Shown here in pieces: positions 8,386-17,774 of a stretch of 64,000 nucleotides of DNA. The DNA comes from Streptomyces violaceorubidus (GTDB lineage Bacteria; Actinomycetota; Actinomycetes; Streptomycetales; Streptomycetaceae), in NCBI RefSeq assembly GCF_000717995.1, contig NZ_JODM01000029.1, positions 18,274 to 82,273 on the forward strand, given 5' to 3'. Positions within the stretch are counted from its first letter, which is position 1, and each line of letters starts with the position of its first letter. The position numbers and the translations under genes are program-made. A model generated the notes under the pieces. The model ran no database searches. It was given only the letters and a program-made list of their open reading frames with translations, and was not told the origin of the DNA.

Positions 8386-9255
8386 TCAGTCCAGATCGGC
8401 GGGCTGCGGCGAGGGGGTGCCGCCGTCCAGGACGGTCTTCAGGCGCTCGGTGCCCTGGCGCACCGCCTGTTCGACGGAGTCGGTCTGCCCGCCGTCCAGG
8501 CCGCCGCCCATGACGGTGACGGCGGAGGTGTCGACGCGGACGGCGGCGACGTCCAGGGTGAGCGTGGCCTCACTGCCGCCGGCGTCGCCCTGCACGGTCA
8601 CCCGCAGGCCCGTGCGCGCGTCGCCCACCTCGGGCACCGACGCCTCGGTCACCCGGACCGTGCGCCTGGCGCCCCCGGAGCCGGTGGCGGTGAACTCGTC
8701 GCAGGTGTCCGGCAGGGTCCGCAGCCACTTCATGCGGGCGTCCAGACCGGCGCGGTCGTACCCGGCGACCTGTTCGAGCAGGCGGGAGTCGCCCTGCTCG
8801 AAGCCGGTGAGGGCCGACGGTCCGGAGGGGTCGCCCAGCAGGCCGTCGCCGTAGAGGGCGTCCAGGAGGGCCTGGCAGTCCGTGGCGTTGGACTTGGCGG
8901 TGACGAAGTCGGCCACGTCGACCTCGCCGACGAGCAGCCGGTCGCGCCACTTGTCCGCGCCCTGGACCTGGTTCCAGCCGCCCTCCAGGTCGGCCTCGGT
9001 GAGCAGGGCCGCCCTGGCGCCGGATTCGGTGAGCGTGGTGGGGGAGGCGCTGGGGGAGCCGGTCGGGGAGTTCGTGGGCGAGCCGCTCGGGGTCTGCCGC
9101 GCCGCGTTCTGCCGGGCGATCCCGGCCTCTTCGGCGGCGGTGTCCGAGGCGCTGTCCGACCCGCCGCCGTCCGAGCAGGCCGCGGTGGTCAGCAGCGCGC
9201 CCGCCGCCAGGGCGGAGGCCAGGAGACGGACGGGGTGGGAGGGACGACGGCTCAT
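8386..9255 (-). CDS. Secreted lipoprotein of unknown function
   Basis: A 289-residue exported lipoprotein. It has a basic N-terminus, a hydrophobic stretch and the lipobox LTTAAC with the lipidated Cys at residue 27. A Ser/Thr/Pro-rich linker (about residues 50-80, with SPT/SPS motifs) leads to a soluble domain with four Cys outside the signal peptide region (for example DCQALLDAL and PDTCDEFTA, a likely disulfide pair). The layout resembles PknH-sensor-like or DUF-type extracellular lipoproteins of actinobacteria, but no enzyme motif is seen. Its promoter side holds the 28-bp tandem repeat array, so repeat copy number could affect its expression (inference). Confidence 0.8.
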   Translation of the reverse strand: MSRRPSHPVRLLASALAAGALLTTAACSDGGGSDSASDTAAEEAGIARQNAARQTPSGSPTNSPTGSPSASPTTLTESGARAALLTEADLEGGWNQVQGADKWRDRLLVGEVDVADFVTAKSNATDCQALLDALYGDGLLGDPSGPSALTGFEQGDSRLLEQVAGYDRAGLDARMKWLRTLPDTCDEFTATGSGGARRTVRVTEASVPEVGDARTGLRVTVQGDAGGSEATLTLDVAAVRVDTSAVTVMGGGLDGGQTDSVEQAVRQGTERLKTVLDGGTPSPQPADLD

Positions 9256-9317
9256 CGCGGGATGCCTCCTGGACGGTGTACGGGGTCCTCAGCGCATCAC
9301 CGCGGCCGGGGGCGCAC

Positions 9318-9663
9318 CAGCGCACGGGCCTGTTCGGGTGACCGGCGCGATGCGGGTCTGTTGGGTGGGCGGTGCGTCACGGGCTTGTTGGGGTGGGCGG
9401 CGCGATGTGGGCTTGTTGGGGTGGGCGGCGCGATGTGGGCTTGTTGGGGTGGGCGGCGCGATGTGGGCTTGTTCGGGTGGCCGGCGCGATGCGGGTCTGT
9501 TGGGGTGGGCGGCGCGATGTGGGCTTGTTCGGGTGGCCGGCGCGATGCGGGTCTGTTGGAGTGGCCGGCGCGATGCGGGCCTGTTCGGGTGACCGGCGCG
9601 TCACGGGCCTGTTCGGGTGGGCGGCGCGATGCGGGCCTGTGCGGGTGGCCGGCGTGGCCGGGT
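9318..9663. repeat. Degenerate 28-bp tandem repeat array, about 12 copies
   Basis: Head-to-tail repeats of 28 bp (unit cttgttggggtgggcggc followed by gcgatgtggg), with boundaries at 9329, 9357, 9384, 9412, 9440, 9468, 9496, 9524, 9552, 9580, 9608 and 9636. One unit is 27 bp and the outer copies are degraded. Variable positions alternate between two or three sub-types (tggg versus tgac/tggc; gcgatg versus gcgtca). 28 is not a multiple of three, so it is not a coding repeat; there are no spacers, so it is not CRISPR. It occupies most of the 442-bp gap between the lipoprotein gene and the HhH gene. Confidence 0.93.
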
Positions 9664-9697
9664 GGCGGGGCGGGCCGGAACGCCGGGCCCGGCGTGC

Positions 9698-10348
9698 TCA
9701 GCCCGCGCGGTCGAGGGTGTCCTCGGCCACGTCCCTGTCCACCGCCGCGCGCACCAGCGCGGCCGCGAGCACGGCGGGTTCCGTCTTCCCGGCCAGGGCG
9801 AGGAGCCGGTCCCGGTCCCCGGGCAGACCGAGCCGCTCCGCGCCCTGGAGGGCCTTGCGGTCCAGGCGGGGCGCCGCCTGCGGCCAGACCAGCTGGGCCT
9901 CCCGCAGGAAGATGTCCGCGCCCGTCGGCCCCACGCCGGGGAACTCCTGGAGCAGCCGCCGTATCTCCTCGACGTCGCCGCCCGCCTCGTCGCGGAGCCG
10001 GCGCAGGTCGCCGCCCCACCGCTCGGTCAGCAGTTCGGCGGCCTCGCCGAGCTGGGTGGCGGTGCGCTCGTCGTAGCGCCGGTAGCCGCCCCGGCCGAGC
10101 GCGTCCACCCGCTCCTGCCAGGTGGCGTCGGCCATGCGGCGCGGGTCGCGCAGCCCCGCCTGGCTCAGGGCACGGGCGGCGGCGACCGCGACGGAGGCGC
10201 TGATGCGCGCGCTGAGCAGGTGCGCGAGGACGAGCAGCCGGTACAGCGGCTGCGGGGTGTCCTTCAGTCGGATGCCCGCCTCCTCGGCGTACGTCTGCCC
10301 GTGCGCGTCGACGAGTTCGCGCACGGTCCGCCGCTGGTCGCGACCCAC
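9698..10348 (-). CDS. HhH-GPD-like (endonuclease III-related) protein
   Basis: A 216-residue all-alpha protein with the helix-hairpin-helix motif LLQEFPGVGPTGADIFLRE at residues 132-150, as in endonuclease III/AlkA-type DNA glycosylases. The position normally holding the catalytic Lys right after the hairpin (GVGxKTA) is Thr here, the Fe-S cluster Cys set is absent, and the usual aspartate region is altered (APRLDRKALQ). It therefore binds DNA plausibly but may not be a bifunctional glycosylase/lyase. It lies two bases downstream of the DUF3140 gene and probably forms an operon with it. GTG start. Confidence 0.7.
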   Translation of the reverse strand: MGRDQRRTVRELVDAHGQTYAEEAGIRLKDTPQPLYRLLVLAHLLSARISASVAVAAARALSQAGLRDPRRMADATWQERVDALGRGGYRRYDERTATQLGEAAELLTERWGGDLRRLRDEAGGDVEEIRRLLQEFPGVGPTGADIFLREAQLVWPQAAPRLDRKALQGAERLGLPGDRDRLLALAGKTEPAVLAAALVRAAVDRDVAEDTLDRAG

Positions 10349-10350
10349 GG

Positions 10351-10683
10351 CTACGGCTTCAGCGGATCGTGACCGACCGTCATGAGCCGGTGCCGCAGGC
10401 GGGTGTCCTCGGCCTCGGGCTCGTTCTCCAGGTCGGCCTGTGCCGTCACGGTGTCCACGACCTCGCGCATCGCCCGCAGGTCGTCCTCGGTCAGGTCGGT
10501 GCGCCGCTTCTGCAGGATCGCGAGCACGTGCCGTCCCAGCGGCGGCCCTGCGTCGTCCGGCAGCGGCTCGGTCAGCTCACCGGAGTCGCGCACCCGGAGC
10601 CAGTCGGCGAGTTCCGCGGAGGTCATGTTCACCACGCGGTGGAAGTCCTCCCACAGCGCGTCGAGTTCGAGGGCGTCGGCCAT
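10351..10683 (-). CDS. DUF3140 family protein
   Basis: A 110-residue small acidic protein matching the DUF3140 family: LWEDFHRVVNMTSAELADWL near the N-terminus and the basic segment GRHVLAILQKRRTDLTEDDL in the middle. Members are short, soluble and often found beside DNA-repair or plasmid-stability-like genes; a role in DNA metabolism is only suggested by the co-directional HhH gene 2 bp downstream. The start lies 10 bp after the WhiB-like gene's stop. Confidence 0.75.
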   Translation of the reverse strand: MADALELDALWEDFHRVVNMTSAELADWLRVRDSGELTEPLPDDAGPPLGRHVLAILQKRRTDLTEDDLRAMREVVDTVTAQADLENEPEAEDTRLRHRLMTVGHDPLKP

Positions 10684-10693
10684 GAGGTGTCCC

Positions 10694-10969
10694 TCATTTC
10701 GTCGTGCGTACGTGCATGTCGTCGTGTGTGGGTGCGTGCCGGGTGGTCAGCCGGAGCAGGGCCACGCGCTCGGCCTCGTCGGTGCCGCCCCACACGCCCG
10801 AGGTCCGCCCCGACGAGAGGGCGAAGGCCAGGCACTCGGGGGTCACCGGGCATCTGGCGCAGACGCGCTTGGCGGCCGACGTGTCCCGCAGGGCGGGTCC
10901 GGCGGTGCCCACCGGGAAGAACAGATCCGGGTCCTCATCCACGCAGGCGGCGCGGCGCAACCACTCCAT
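10694..10969 (-). CDS. WhiB-like Fe-S transcription factor (WblE/WhiB1 type)
   Basis: A 91-residue WhiB-family protein that should bind a 4Fe-4S cluster and act with the principal sigma factor. The four cluster Cys are C9, C37, C40 and C46 (AACVDEDP, VCARCPVTPEC), followed by the GVWGG turn at residues 58-62 and a basic C-terminus. The compact N-terminus and GTAGPAL segment are most like WblE/WhiB1; it is a paralogue rather than WhiD or WhiB. ATG chosen because upstream sequence in frame is not family-like. The downstream DUF3140 and HhH genes follow closely and may be co-transcribed. Confidence 0.88.
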   Translation of the reverse strand: MEWLRRAACVDEDPDLFFPVGTAGPALRDTSAAKRVCARCPVTPECLAFALSSGRTSGVWGGTDEAERVALLRLTTRHAPTHDDMHVRTTK

Positions 10970-11024
10970 GCGGGCGCGGGTGCCCAAGGGGAGCGGGGGA
11001 CAAACGCCCGCCGTGCCCCGGCAG

Positions 11025-11056
11025 CCGGCACCCGGACACCCCGGCACCCGACACCC
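11025..11056. repeat. Two-copy 16-bp imperfect direct repeat
   Basis: CCGGCACCCGGACACC followed directly by a near copy, in the 101-bp gap upstream of the WhiB-like gene. It may lie in its promoter or leader; no clear -10/-35 pair was recognised beside it. Confidence 0.4.
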
Positions 11057-11070
11057 GGGGGTCCGCCCCC

Positions 11071-11880
11071 TCAGCGGGCGAGCACGCCGTCCAGGAAGCG
11101 CGTGAGGTCCGCGATAACCTCCGCCCGGTTCGTCTCGTTGAAGACCTCGTGCCGGGCGCCCGGGTAGATCCGCTCGGTCAGGTCGCCGCCGCTCAGCCTT
11201 TCCACGCCGACGCGGCTGCCGGGCAGCGGCACCAGCCGGTCGTCGTCCCCGTGCACCCACAGCAGCGGCAGCCGGCCGATGTCGCCGCCCTCCGCCACGG
11301 TCTCCAGCGTCCGCACGAACGCCTGAAGCGTCGGCCGCTTCATCGGCCCGTGCCACACCAGCGGATCCGCCGCGTACGCCGCTCCCACCGCCGGGTCGCG
11401 GGAGAGCGAGGCCGGACTGATCGGGATGTCGGGGATCTCCTCCTGGGCGAGCAGCCGGCGCGGCAGCTCCCAGTCGCCGATGACGGGCCCCGACAGCACC
11501 AGCGCCGTCAGCTCGCCGGGGTGGCGCTGGGCGTAGCGGGCGGCGACGAGGCCGCCCATGGAGTGCCCGATCATGACGACCGGCAGGCCGGGGTGGGCGG
11601 CGCGGGCGAGGTTTGCCGCGGCGTGCACGTCGGTGACCACGTCCTCGAAGTCCTCGATCACCACCCGCTCGCCGTCCGAGCGGCCGTGCCCGACGTGGTC
11701 CGGCGCGTAGACGGCCGCGCCGCGGCCGGTCAGGACGCCGGCCACCTCCTCGTAGCGCCCGGTGTGCTCGCCGTACCCGTGGACCAGCAGCGCGACGCTG
11801 CGGGGACGCCCGGCGGGCCACTCGCGGACGGCGATCCGCCCCCGCGTCCCGGAAAGCGTGTGCTCGCGGGCCTCGGCCAT
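11071..11880 (-). CDS. Alpha/beta hydrolase (monoacylglycerol lipase/lysophospholipase-like)
   Basis: A 269-residue serine hydrolase of the alpha/beta-hydrolase fold. The oxyanion-hole motif HGYGEHTGRY is at residues 34-43 and the nucleophile elbow GHSMGG at 105-110 (Ser107). The catalytic Asp is plausible in LLWVHGDDDRLVP and the His in YPGARHEVFNE near the C-terminus. These are the hallmarks of monoacylglycerol lipase/lysophospholipase enzymes. There is no signal peptide, so it is cytosolic. It is divergent from the thiolase/acyl-CoA ligase pair, so a joint role in lipid turnover is possible (inference). Confidence 0.88.
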   Translation of the reverse strand: MAEAREHTLSGTRGRIAVREWPAGRPRSVALLVHGYGEHTGRYEEVAGVLTGRGAAVYAPDHVGHGRSDGERVVIEDFEDVVTDVHAAANLARAAHPGLPVVMIGHSMGGLVAARYAQRHPGELTALVLSGPVIGDWELPRRLLAQEEIPDIPISPASLSRDPAVGAAYAADPLVWHGPMKRPTLQAFVRTLETVAEGGDIGRLPLLWVHGDDDRLVPLPGSRVGVERLSGGDLTERIYPGARHEVFNETNRAEVIADLTRFLDGVLAR

Positions 11881-11956
11881 GTCTCCTCCGGCTGTGTCGG
11901 TGACGTCCCTCGGAGGATCTTCCCAGGACGCCGTCCGGCGGTCTATAGTCCAAAAC

Positions 11957-11967
11957 TAGCAGTGCTA
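11957..11967. promoter_or_regulatory. Operator-like palindrome in the lipase/thiolase divergent promoter
   Basis: Arms TAGCA and TGCTA around a single G, in an unusually AT-rich island (11943-11974) of the 177-bp divergent gap. A TATAGA-like -10 on the minus strand lies just beyond it. This is a plausible TetR/GntR-type site controlling both directions; no regulator gene is adjacent. Confidence 0.4.
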
Positions 11968-12057
11968 ATTAAGGGTGGTGCTCATCAGGATCCGTGGTGG
12001 CCGACGCGGCGGCGGTGTGCCGTCCGGCGACCGCGTGACGACGGTCAGGAGTCCCTC

Positions 12058-13245
<1,188 letters not shown>

Positions 13246-13302
13246 GCCGCCCCAGAGCCACCCCCTCCTGCAGAGCCGCAGCAAGGAACGGAGCAACACC
13301 CC

Positions 13303-14826
13303 ATGGCAACCCTCTCCGTCGCCGCCATCCTCGCCGAGAACGCCCGGCGCCGCCCCGACAAGGAGGCGCTGGTCGAGGGCGACCTGCGGCTGACCTTCGC
13401 CGAGGTGTGGCGGCGGGCCCGCGCCCGGGCCGGTGCCCTCGTCGGCCTGGGCGTCCGGCCGGGGGACCGGGTGGCGCTGATGGCCCCGAACACCGCCGAC
13501 TTCCCGGTCGCGTACTACGCCGCCGCCGCGGCCGGGGCCGTCGTGGTGCCGGTGCACCTGCTGCTGTCCCCGGCCGAGGTCGAGCACGTCCTGCGCGACA
13601 GCGGTGCCACCCTGCTGCTGTGCCATCCGGCGCAGGCCGCCACCGGAGCGGCCGCCGCGCGGGAGGCGGGCGTGCGGACGATCACGCTCGGCGCCGAGTT
13701 CGACCGGCTCGCCGCGGACGCCGAGCCGCTGCCCTCCTACGTCACCCGCGACGCCGACGACCCCGCCGTCGTCTTCTACACCAGCGGCACCACCGGCGTC
13801 CCCAAGGGCGCCGTGCTCAGCCACTTCAACCTGGTGATGAACGCGACGGTCAATGCCTTCGACGCCAACGACATCCGGCCCGACGACGTGGCGCTCGGCG
13901 CGCTGCCCCTCTTCCACGCCTTCGGCCAGACGGTCTCCCTGAACTCCACCTGGCGGGCGGGCGCGACCCTGGTCCTGCTGCCGCGCTTCGACGCGGCGGC
14001 AGCGATCGAGCTGATGGTGAAGGAGGGCGTCAACACCTTCCACGGGGTGCCGACCATGTTCGTCGCCCTCGCCGCCGCGGCGCCCGGCGCCGGGGCCCTG
14101 CCGGAGCTGCGGGTGTGCGTCTCCGGCGGCGCCTCCCTGCCGGTGGCCGTGCTCGAACGGTTCGAGGAGGCCTTCGGGGCCAAGATCTACGAGGGGTACG
14201 GACTGTCGGAGACCTCCCCGGCGGCGGCAGTGAACCAGCCCGTGTTCGGCGCCAGGCCCGGCACCATCGGGCACCCGCTGTGGGGCGTCGACGTGGAGAT
14301 CGCCCGCGCCGAGGTCGAGGGCGCGGTGGAACTGCTGCCCCCCGGCGAACTGGGCGAGGTCGTCGTGCGCGGCCACAACGTCTTCTCCGGCTACCTCGGC
14401 CGCCCCGAGGCCACCGCGGAGGCGCTCGTCGACGGCTGGTTCCGCACCGGGGACCTGGGCACCAAGGACGGCGAGGGGTTCCTCAGGATCGTCGACCGGA
14501 AGAAGGACGTCATCATCCGCGGCGGCTACAACGTCTATCCGCGGGAGGTCGAGGAGGTGCTGATGCGCCACCCCGGCATCGCGCAGGTCGCCGTCATCGG
14601 ACTCCCGGACGAGCTGCACGGCGAGGAGGTCTGCGCCGTGGTCGTGCGCGCCCAGGGCACGCCGCCCGACGCGACGCCCGACGCCGGGGAGGTCACCGAG
14701 TGGTCCAAGCAGCACCTCGGACGGCACAAGTACCCGCGCCGGGTGGAGTTCGCGGACGAGCTGCCGCTCGGGCCGAGCATGAAGGTGCTGAAGCGGGAGC
14801 TGCGTGTGCGGTACACCGACCGCTGA
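13303..14826 (+). CDS. Acyl-CoA synthetase (long-chain fatty acid-CoA ligase-like)
   Basis: A 507-residue ANL-superfamily adenylate-forming enzyme that activates a carboxylic acid with ATP and CoA. The P-loop-like motif YTSGTTGVPKGAVLSH, the EGYGLSETSP motif, the hinge WFRTGDLG and the C-terminal catalytic Lys region (GRHKYPRRVEF...GPSMKVLKREL) are all present. Length is normal for medium/long-chain FadD enzymes. It is co-directional with the thiolase. Substrate could be a fatty, dicarboxylic or aromatic acid; sequence inspection cannot separate these. Confidence 0.92.
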   Translation: MATLSVAAILAENARRRPDKEALVEGDLRLTFAEVWRRARARAGALVGLGVRPGDRVALMAPNTADFPVAYYAAAAAGAVVVPVHLLLSPAEVEHVLRDSGATLLLCHPAQAATGAAAAREAGVRTITLGAEFDRLAADAEPLPSYVTRDADDPAVVFYTSGTTGVPKGAVLSHFNLVMNATVNAFDANDIRPDDVALGALPLFHAFGQTVSLNSTWRAGATLVLLPRFDAAAAIELMVKEGVNTFHGVPTMFVALAAAAPGAGALPELRVCVSGGASLPVAVLERFEEAFGAKIYEGYGLSETSPAAAVNQPVFGARPGTIGHPLWGVDVEIARAEVEGAVELLPPGELGEVVVRGHNVFSGYLGRPEATAEALVDGWFRTGDLGTKDGEGFLRIVDRKKDVIIRGGYNVYPREVEEVLMRHPGIAQVAVIGLPDELHGEEVCAVVVRAQGTPPDATPDAGEVTEWSKQHLGRHKYPRRVEFADELPLGPSMKVLKRELRVRYTDR

Positions 14827-14887
14827 GGATCAAGGGGCGAGACGGTGCTGACGGTGCCGGTGGGTGCGCATAGCATCGGTCCCCGCA

Positions 14888-15661
14888 ATGGACACCATGA
14901 CGCTCTGGCACCTCACCGGCTGGGAGTTCGCCGCCCTCGCCTTCGCGGCCCTGCTCGTCGGCTTCTCCAAGACCGCGGTGAGCGGGGCCAACACGGTCAG
15001 CCTCGCGATCTTCGCGGCGGTCCTGCCCGCCCGCGCCTCCACCGGAATCCTGCTGCCGGTCCTGATCGCCGGTGACGTGCTGGCCGTCCTCACCTACCGG
15101 CGCCACGCGCACTGGCCCACGCTGTGGCGGCTCTTCCCGGCGGTCGGGGCGGGCGTGCTCGTCGGCACCCTGTTCCTGGTGTGGGCCGACGACGCGGTCG
15201 TACGCACCTCGATCGGCGCGATCCTGCTGTTCATGGCCGGGGTGACGGTGTGGCGCCGCCGCCGGGACGATGCCGCCGAGCAGCCGGAGGAGGTCGCCTC
15301 GCGCACCGGCCGGGCGAAGGCCCGCTCGTACGGCGTGCTGGGCGGGTTCACCACGATGGTCGCCAACGCGGGCGGCCCGGTGATGTCGATGTACCTGCTC
15401 TCCGCGGGGTTCAGGAAACTCGGCTTCCTCGGCACGTCGGCGTTCTTCTTCCTGATCGTCAACGTCTCCAAGCTGCCCTTCAGCGCGGGGCTCGGCCTGA
15501 TCGACGGCCACTCCCTGCTGCTCGACGCGGCACTGGTCGTCTTCGTGGTGCCCGGCGCGCTGCTCGGCAAGTGGGCCGTGAACCGGATCAACCAGCGCCT
15601 GTTCGAGCGTCTGGTGATCGCGGCGACGATCCTGGGCGGTCTGCAGCTCCTGCTCGCCTGA
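14888..15661 (+). CDS. TSUP family (TauE/SafE) anion transporter
   Basis: A 257-residue membrane protein with about eight helices in two repeats, of the TauE/SafE family that exports sulfite, sulfoacetate or related anions. The N-terminal LLVGFSKTAVSGANTVSLAI and the second-half GGFTTMVANAGGPVMSMYLL (glycine-rich substrate region) are typical. The ATG was taken as start because it directly precedes the first hydrophobic segment; a GTG 24 bp upstream is also possible. It is convergent with cobF and shares a hairpin with it. Substrate unknown. Confidence 0.87.
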   Translation: MDTMTLWHLTGWEFAALAFAALLVGFSKTAVSGANTVSLAIFAAVLPARASTGILLPVLIAGDVLAVLTYRRHAHWPTLWRLFPAVGAGVLVGTLFLVWADDAVVRTSIGAILLFMAGVTVWRRRRDDAAEQPEEVASRTGRAKARSYGVLGGFTTMVANAGGPVMSMYLLSAGFRKLGFLGTSAFFFLIVNVSKLPFSAGLGLIDGHSLLLDAALVVFVVPGALLGKWAVNRINQRLFERLVIAATILGGLQLLLA

Positions 15662-15673
15662 CCCGCCGCGGGA

Positions 15674-15696
15674 GACCGCTGCCCGGGTCAGCGGTC
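15674..15696. terminator. Bidirectional hairpin between TSUP gene and cobF
   Basis: Perfect 8-bp stem (GACCGCTG and CAGCGGTC) with a 7-base loop between two convergent genes; its right arm overlaps the cobF stop. No U-tract. Confidence 0.65.
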
Positions 15697-16461
15697 GCCG
15701 GGGTTGCGCCGCAGCAGGTAGGTGTCCATGATCCAGCCCTTGCGCTCCCGCGCCTCGGCACGCAGCCGCTCGATACGGGGCGCGGCCTCGGCGATCGGCC
15801 CGGAGTCGAGGATCTCGTCCGGGGTGCCCAGGTAGGCACCCCAGTAGATGTCGATGTCCTGGTCCGCGTACTGCCGGAAGGTCTGGTGGGCGTCCAGCAT
15901 CACGACGACGTCGTCCACGTCCTCGGGAAAGCCCTCGGCCAGCCGCCGCCCCGTGGTGATCTGCACCGGGCGCGCCACCCGGTTCAGCCCGGTCCGGTGC
16001 CGGGCGACCAGCGAGGAGACGCTGCTGATGCCGGGCACCACGTCGTACTCGAACGCCACCGCGCCGCGCTCCAGGATCTCCTCCAGGATGCCCAGCGTGC
16101 TGTCGTAGAGCGCCGGGTCGCCCCACACCAGGAACGCGCCGCTCTCGTCCTCGCCCAGCTCCTCGGCGATCAGCCGCTCGTAGATGCCCGCGCGGGCACT
16201 GCGCCAGTCACCGACGGCGGGGGAGTACGCCGCACCGCCCGCCCCCCGGTCCCGCTCGGGGTCGCGTGCCTCGACGACCCGGTACGTCCCCCGCGGCACA
16301 TGCGTCTCCAGCATGTCCCGGCGCAGCCGCACCAGGTCCGCCTTGGCCTCGCCCTTGTCCAGGACGAAGAACACGTCCGTGCTCCGCAGCGCCGCGACTG
16401 CCTGGAGCGTCAGCTGGTCGGGGTCGCCCGCGCCGATTCCGATCACATGAATGGTCCGCAC
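15688..16461 (-). CDS. cobF: Precorrin-6A synthase (deacetylating), CobF
   Basis: A 257-residue SAM-dependent methyltransferase of the aerobic cobalamin pathway that methylates C-1 of precorrin-5 with loss of the acetyl group, giving precorrin-6A. The tetrapyrrole-methylase start IHVIGIGAGDPDQLTLQA, the loop LVWGDPALYDST and VPGISSVSSL are all in place. Length matches the family. No other cob gene is in the window, so it is separated from the main cobalamin cluster. It is monocistronic, with a GC-rich 57-bp gap to the DUF309 gene. Confidence 0.93.
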   Translation of the reverse strand: MRTIHVIGIGAGDPDQLTLQAVAALRSTDVFFVLDKGEAKADLVRLRRDMLETHVPRGTYRVVEARDPERDRGAGGAAYSPAVGDWRSARAGIYERLIAEELGEDESGAFLVWGDPALYDSTLGILEEILERGAVAFEYDVVPGISSVSSLVARHRTGLNRVARPVQITTGRRLAEGFPEDVDDVVVMLDAHQTFRQYADQDIDIYWGAYLGTPDEILDSGPIAEAAPRIERLRAEARERKGWIMDTYLLRRNPGDR

Positions 16462-16518
16462 GCCACGAGTCTGCCGTACGCCCCCGGCAACACCCCGGCC
16501 GGGCCGCCCCGGCGGGGC

Positions 16519-17058
16519 TCAGCCCCGCAGCCGGGGCGCCCGCGCCGCCGCGTCCACGGACCCGCCGCCCTCCACCTCACCGGCCAGCCCCCGGGCCCAC
16601 CCGGCGACCGCCGCCAGATCCATCCCGTACGGCCGCTCCCGCCCGGCCCCCGACGCCGCCCACGCCGTGACGGCCCCCGCCCCGCGCCGCAACAGCCTCG
16701 CCCCGCCGGTGACGTTGCCGCGCGCGGAGTGGGTGAGTCCGACGGCCAGCTGGGCCATGCCCCGCCACAGCTCACGCTCCTCCTCGGGCCCCGACTTCCA
16801 GGCGTCCTCGAAGACCTCGTGCGCGTGGAACGGCTTGCCGTCGTCCAGCAACCGCTGCGCCTCGGTCACCGTCTCGTCCGGAGCCCGTACGACACCCTCG
16901 GGCTGGCGGGGCACGCCGGCCTCGCCGTACGGCAGCGGGCGTCCGAGCCCGTCCCGTGGCCGGGCGTTGCGCGCCCGGCCCTCCTCGTCGCGGTCCCGGC
17001 CGTCCGCCGGGCGGTCGGGGGTGGTGCTGTCCACGGGGTTGTCGGCAGGGCTGTCCAT
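16519..17058 (-). CDS. DUF309 domain-containing protein
   Basis: A 179-residue protein whose middle carries the DUF309 signature KPFHAHEVFEDAWKSG, with the His/Glu pattern thought to form a metal-binding helical bundle, followed by MAQLAVGLTHSARGN. The first ~45 residues are charged and low in complexity; an in-frame extension into the tRNA gene is excluded by choosing this ATG. Function of the family is unknown. Confidence 0.8.
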   Translation of the reverse strand: MDSPADNPVDSTTPDRPADGRDRDEEGRARNARPRDGLGRPLPYGEAGVPRQPEGVVRAPDETVTEAQRLLDDGKPFHAHEVFEDAWKSGPEEERELWRGMAQLAVGLTHSARGNVTGGARLLRRGAGAVTAWAASGAGRERPYGMDLAAVAGWARGLAGEVEGGGSVDAAARAPRLRG

Positions 17059-17158
17059 GGGTCCGATTGTCCCTCGCCGACGCCCGCTTAGGCCCCGCCC
17101 GGTGTGTGGGGTAAAGTGCTGTCCGCGTGATCGCGCGGTGCACCGCGCGTGAGCACAC

Positions 17159-17232
<74 letters not shown>

Positions 17233-17238
17233 CGGTGC

Positions 17239-17276
17239 GAAGGGTCTTCATGGACGCGAGTCCGTGAGGGCCCTTC
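17239..17276 (+). terminator. Intrinsic terminator after tRNA-Pro copy 1
   Basis: About 17-bp stem with some G-U pairs, closed by a GCGA tetraloop, starting GAAGGG and ending CCCTTC, then a pyrimidine-rich run. Confidence 0.8.
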
Positions 17277-17299
17277 TTCGTGTCCTCTCCTTCCGCCGG

Positions 17300-17722
17300 T
17301 CAGGCCCGCGCCCGCGCCCCCGCGGCGCGGAGCAGATCCACCGTCTCCGGGTACGGCCCCGTCGACGCCCAGTCCAGCGGCGTCCGGCCGGTGCCGTGGT
17401 CCTCGCGGAGGTTGGGGTCGGCTCCGTGTTCGAGGAGTGCGCGGACGGTCTCGGCGTGCCCCCAGCAGGCCGCCCCGCACAGCGGTGTGCCCTCCGTGCC
17501 GGTCCCGCTCTCCGTGTCCGGCCGGGCGCCGGCCGCGAGCAGGACGCGGACGATCTCGGTGTCCCCGTTCACGGACGCCAGGTATAGCGGGGTGCTCCCC
17601 GCCGAGTCCGTCGTCTCCGCCGGGGCCTTGGCCCGCAGCGCCGCCCGCACCCGCGCCAGGTCGCCGACGAGCGCGGCGTCGACGAGGCGCCCGGACAGTT
17701 TCTTGTGCTTTCGCCTGTTCAC
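17300..17722 (-). CDS. Ankyrin-repeat protein
   Basis: A 140-residue protein made almost entirely of ankyrin repeats, about three complete units with the consensus TPLYLASVNGDTEIVRVLL, TPLCGAACWGHAETVRALLE and TPLDWASTGPYPETVDLLR. The N-terminus is very basic (MNRRKHKKLSGR). Ankyrin repeats bind other proteins; no enzymatic domain or signal peptide is present. It stands alone between the tRNA terminator and the MerR-type promoter of the aldo/keto reductase. Confidence 0.88.
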   Translation of the reverse strand: MNRRKHKKLSGRLVDAALVGDLARVRAALRAKAPAETTDSAGSTPLYLASVNGDTEIVRVLLAAGARPDTESGTGTEGTPLCGAACWGHAETVRALLEHGADPNLREDHGTGRTPLDWASTGPYPETVDLLRAAGARARA

Positions 17723-17744
17723 ACGAGCCGAGACTACTGAGCGC

Positions 17745-17774
17745 TTGACTTGAAGCGCACTTCAAACTGAAGAC
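17745..17774 (+). promoter_or_regulatory. MerR-type promoter/operator before the aldo/keto reductase
   Basis: TTGACT (-35) overlaps a dyad with arms TTGAAG and CTTCAA separated by CGCA (17750-17765), and is followed 18 bases later by GAAGAC (17769-17774). A dyad between long-spaced -35 and -10 elements is characteristic of MerR-family activated promoters. No MerR gene lies nearby. Confidence 0.5.

Noticed and set aside
9318..9663. CRISPR array or a repeat-containing coding gene
   Set aside because: Repeats are directly contiguous with no unique spacers and no cas genes are near; the 28-bp period breaks any reading frame.
6364..10203. A plus-strand open frame of about 1280 codons across five minus-strand genes and the tandem repeats
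   Set aside because: Arg/Pro/Gly-rich composition with no domain; third-position GC bias favours the minus-strand genes. It is an antisense shadow.
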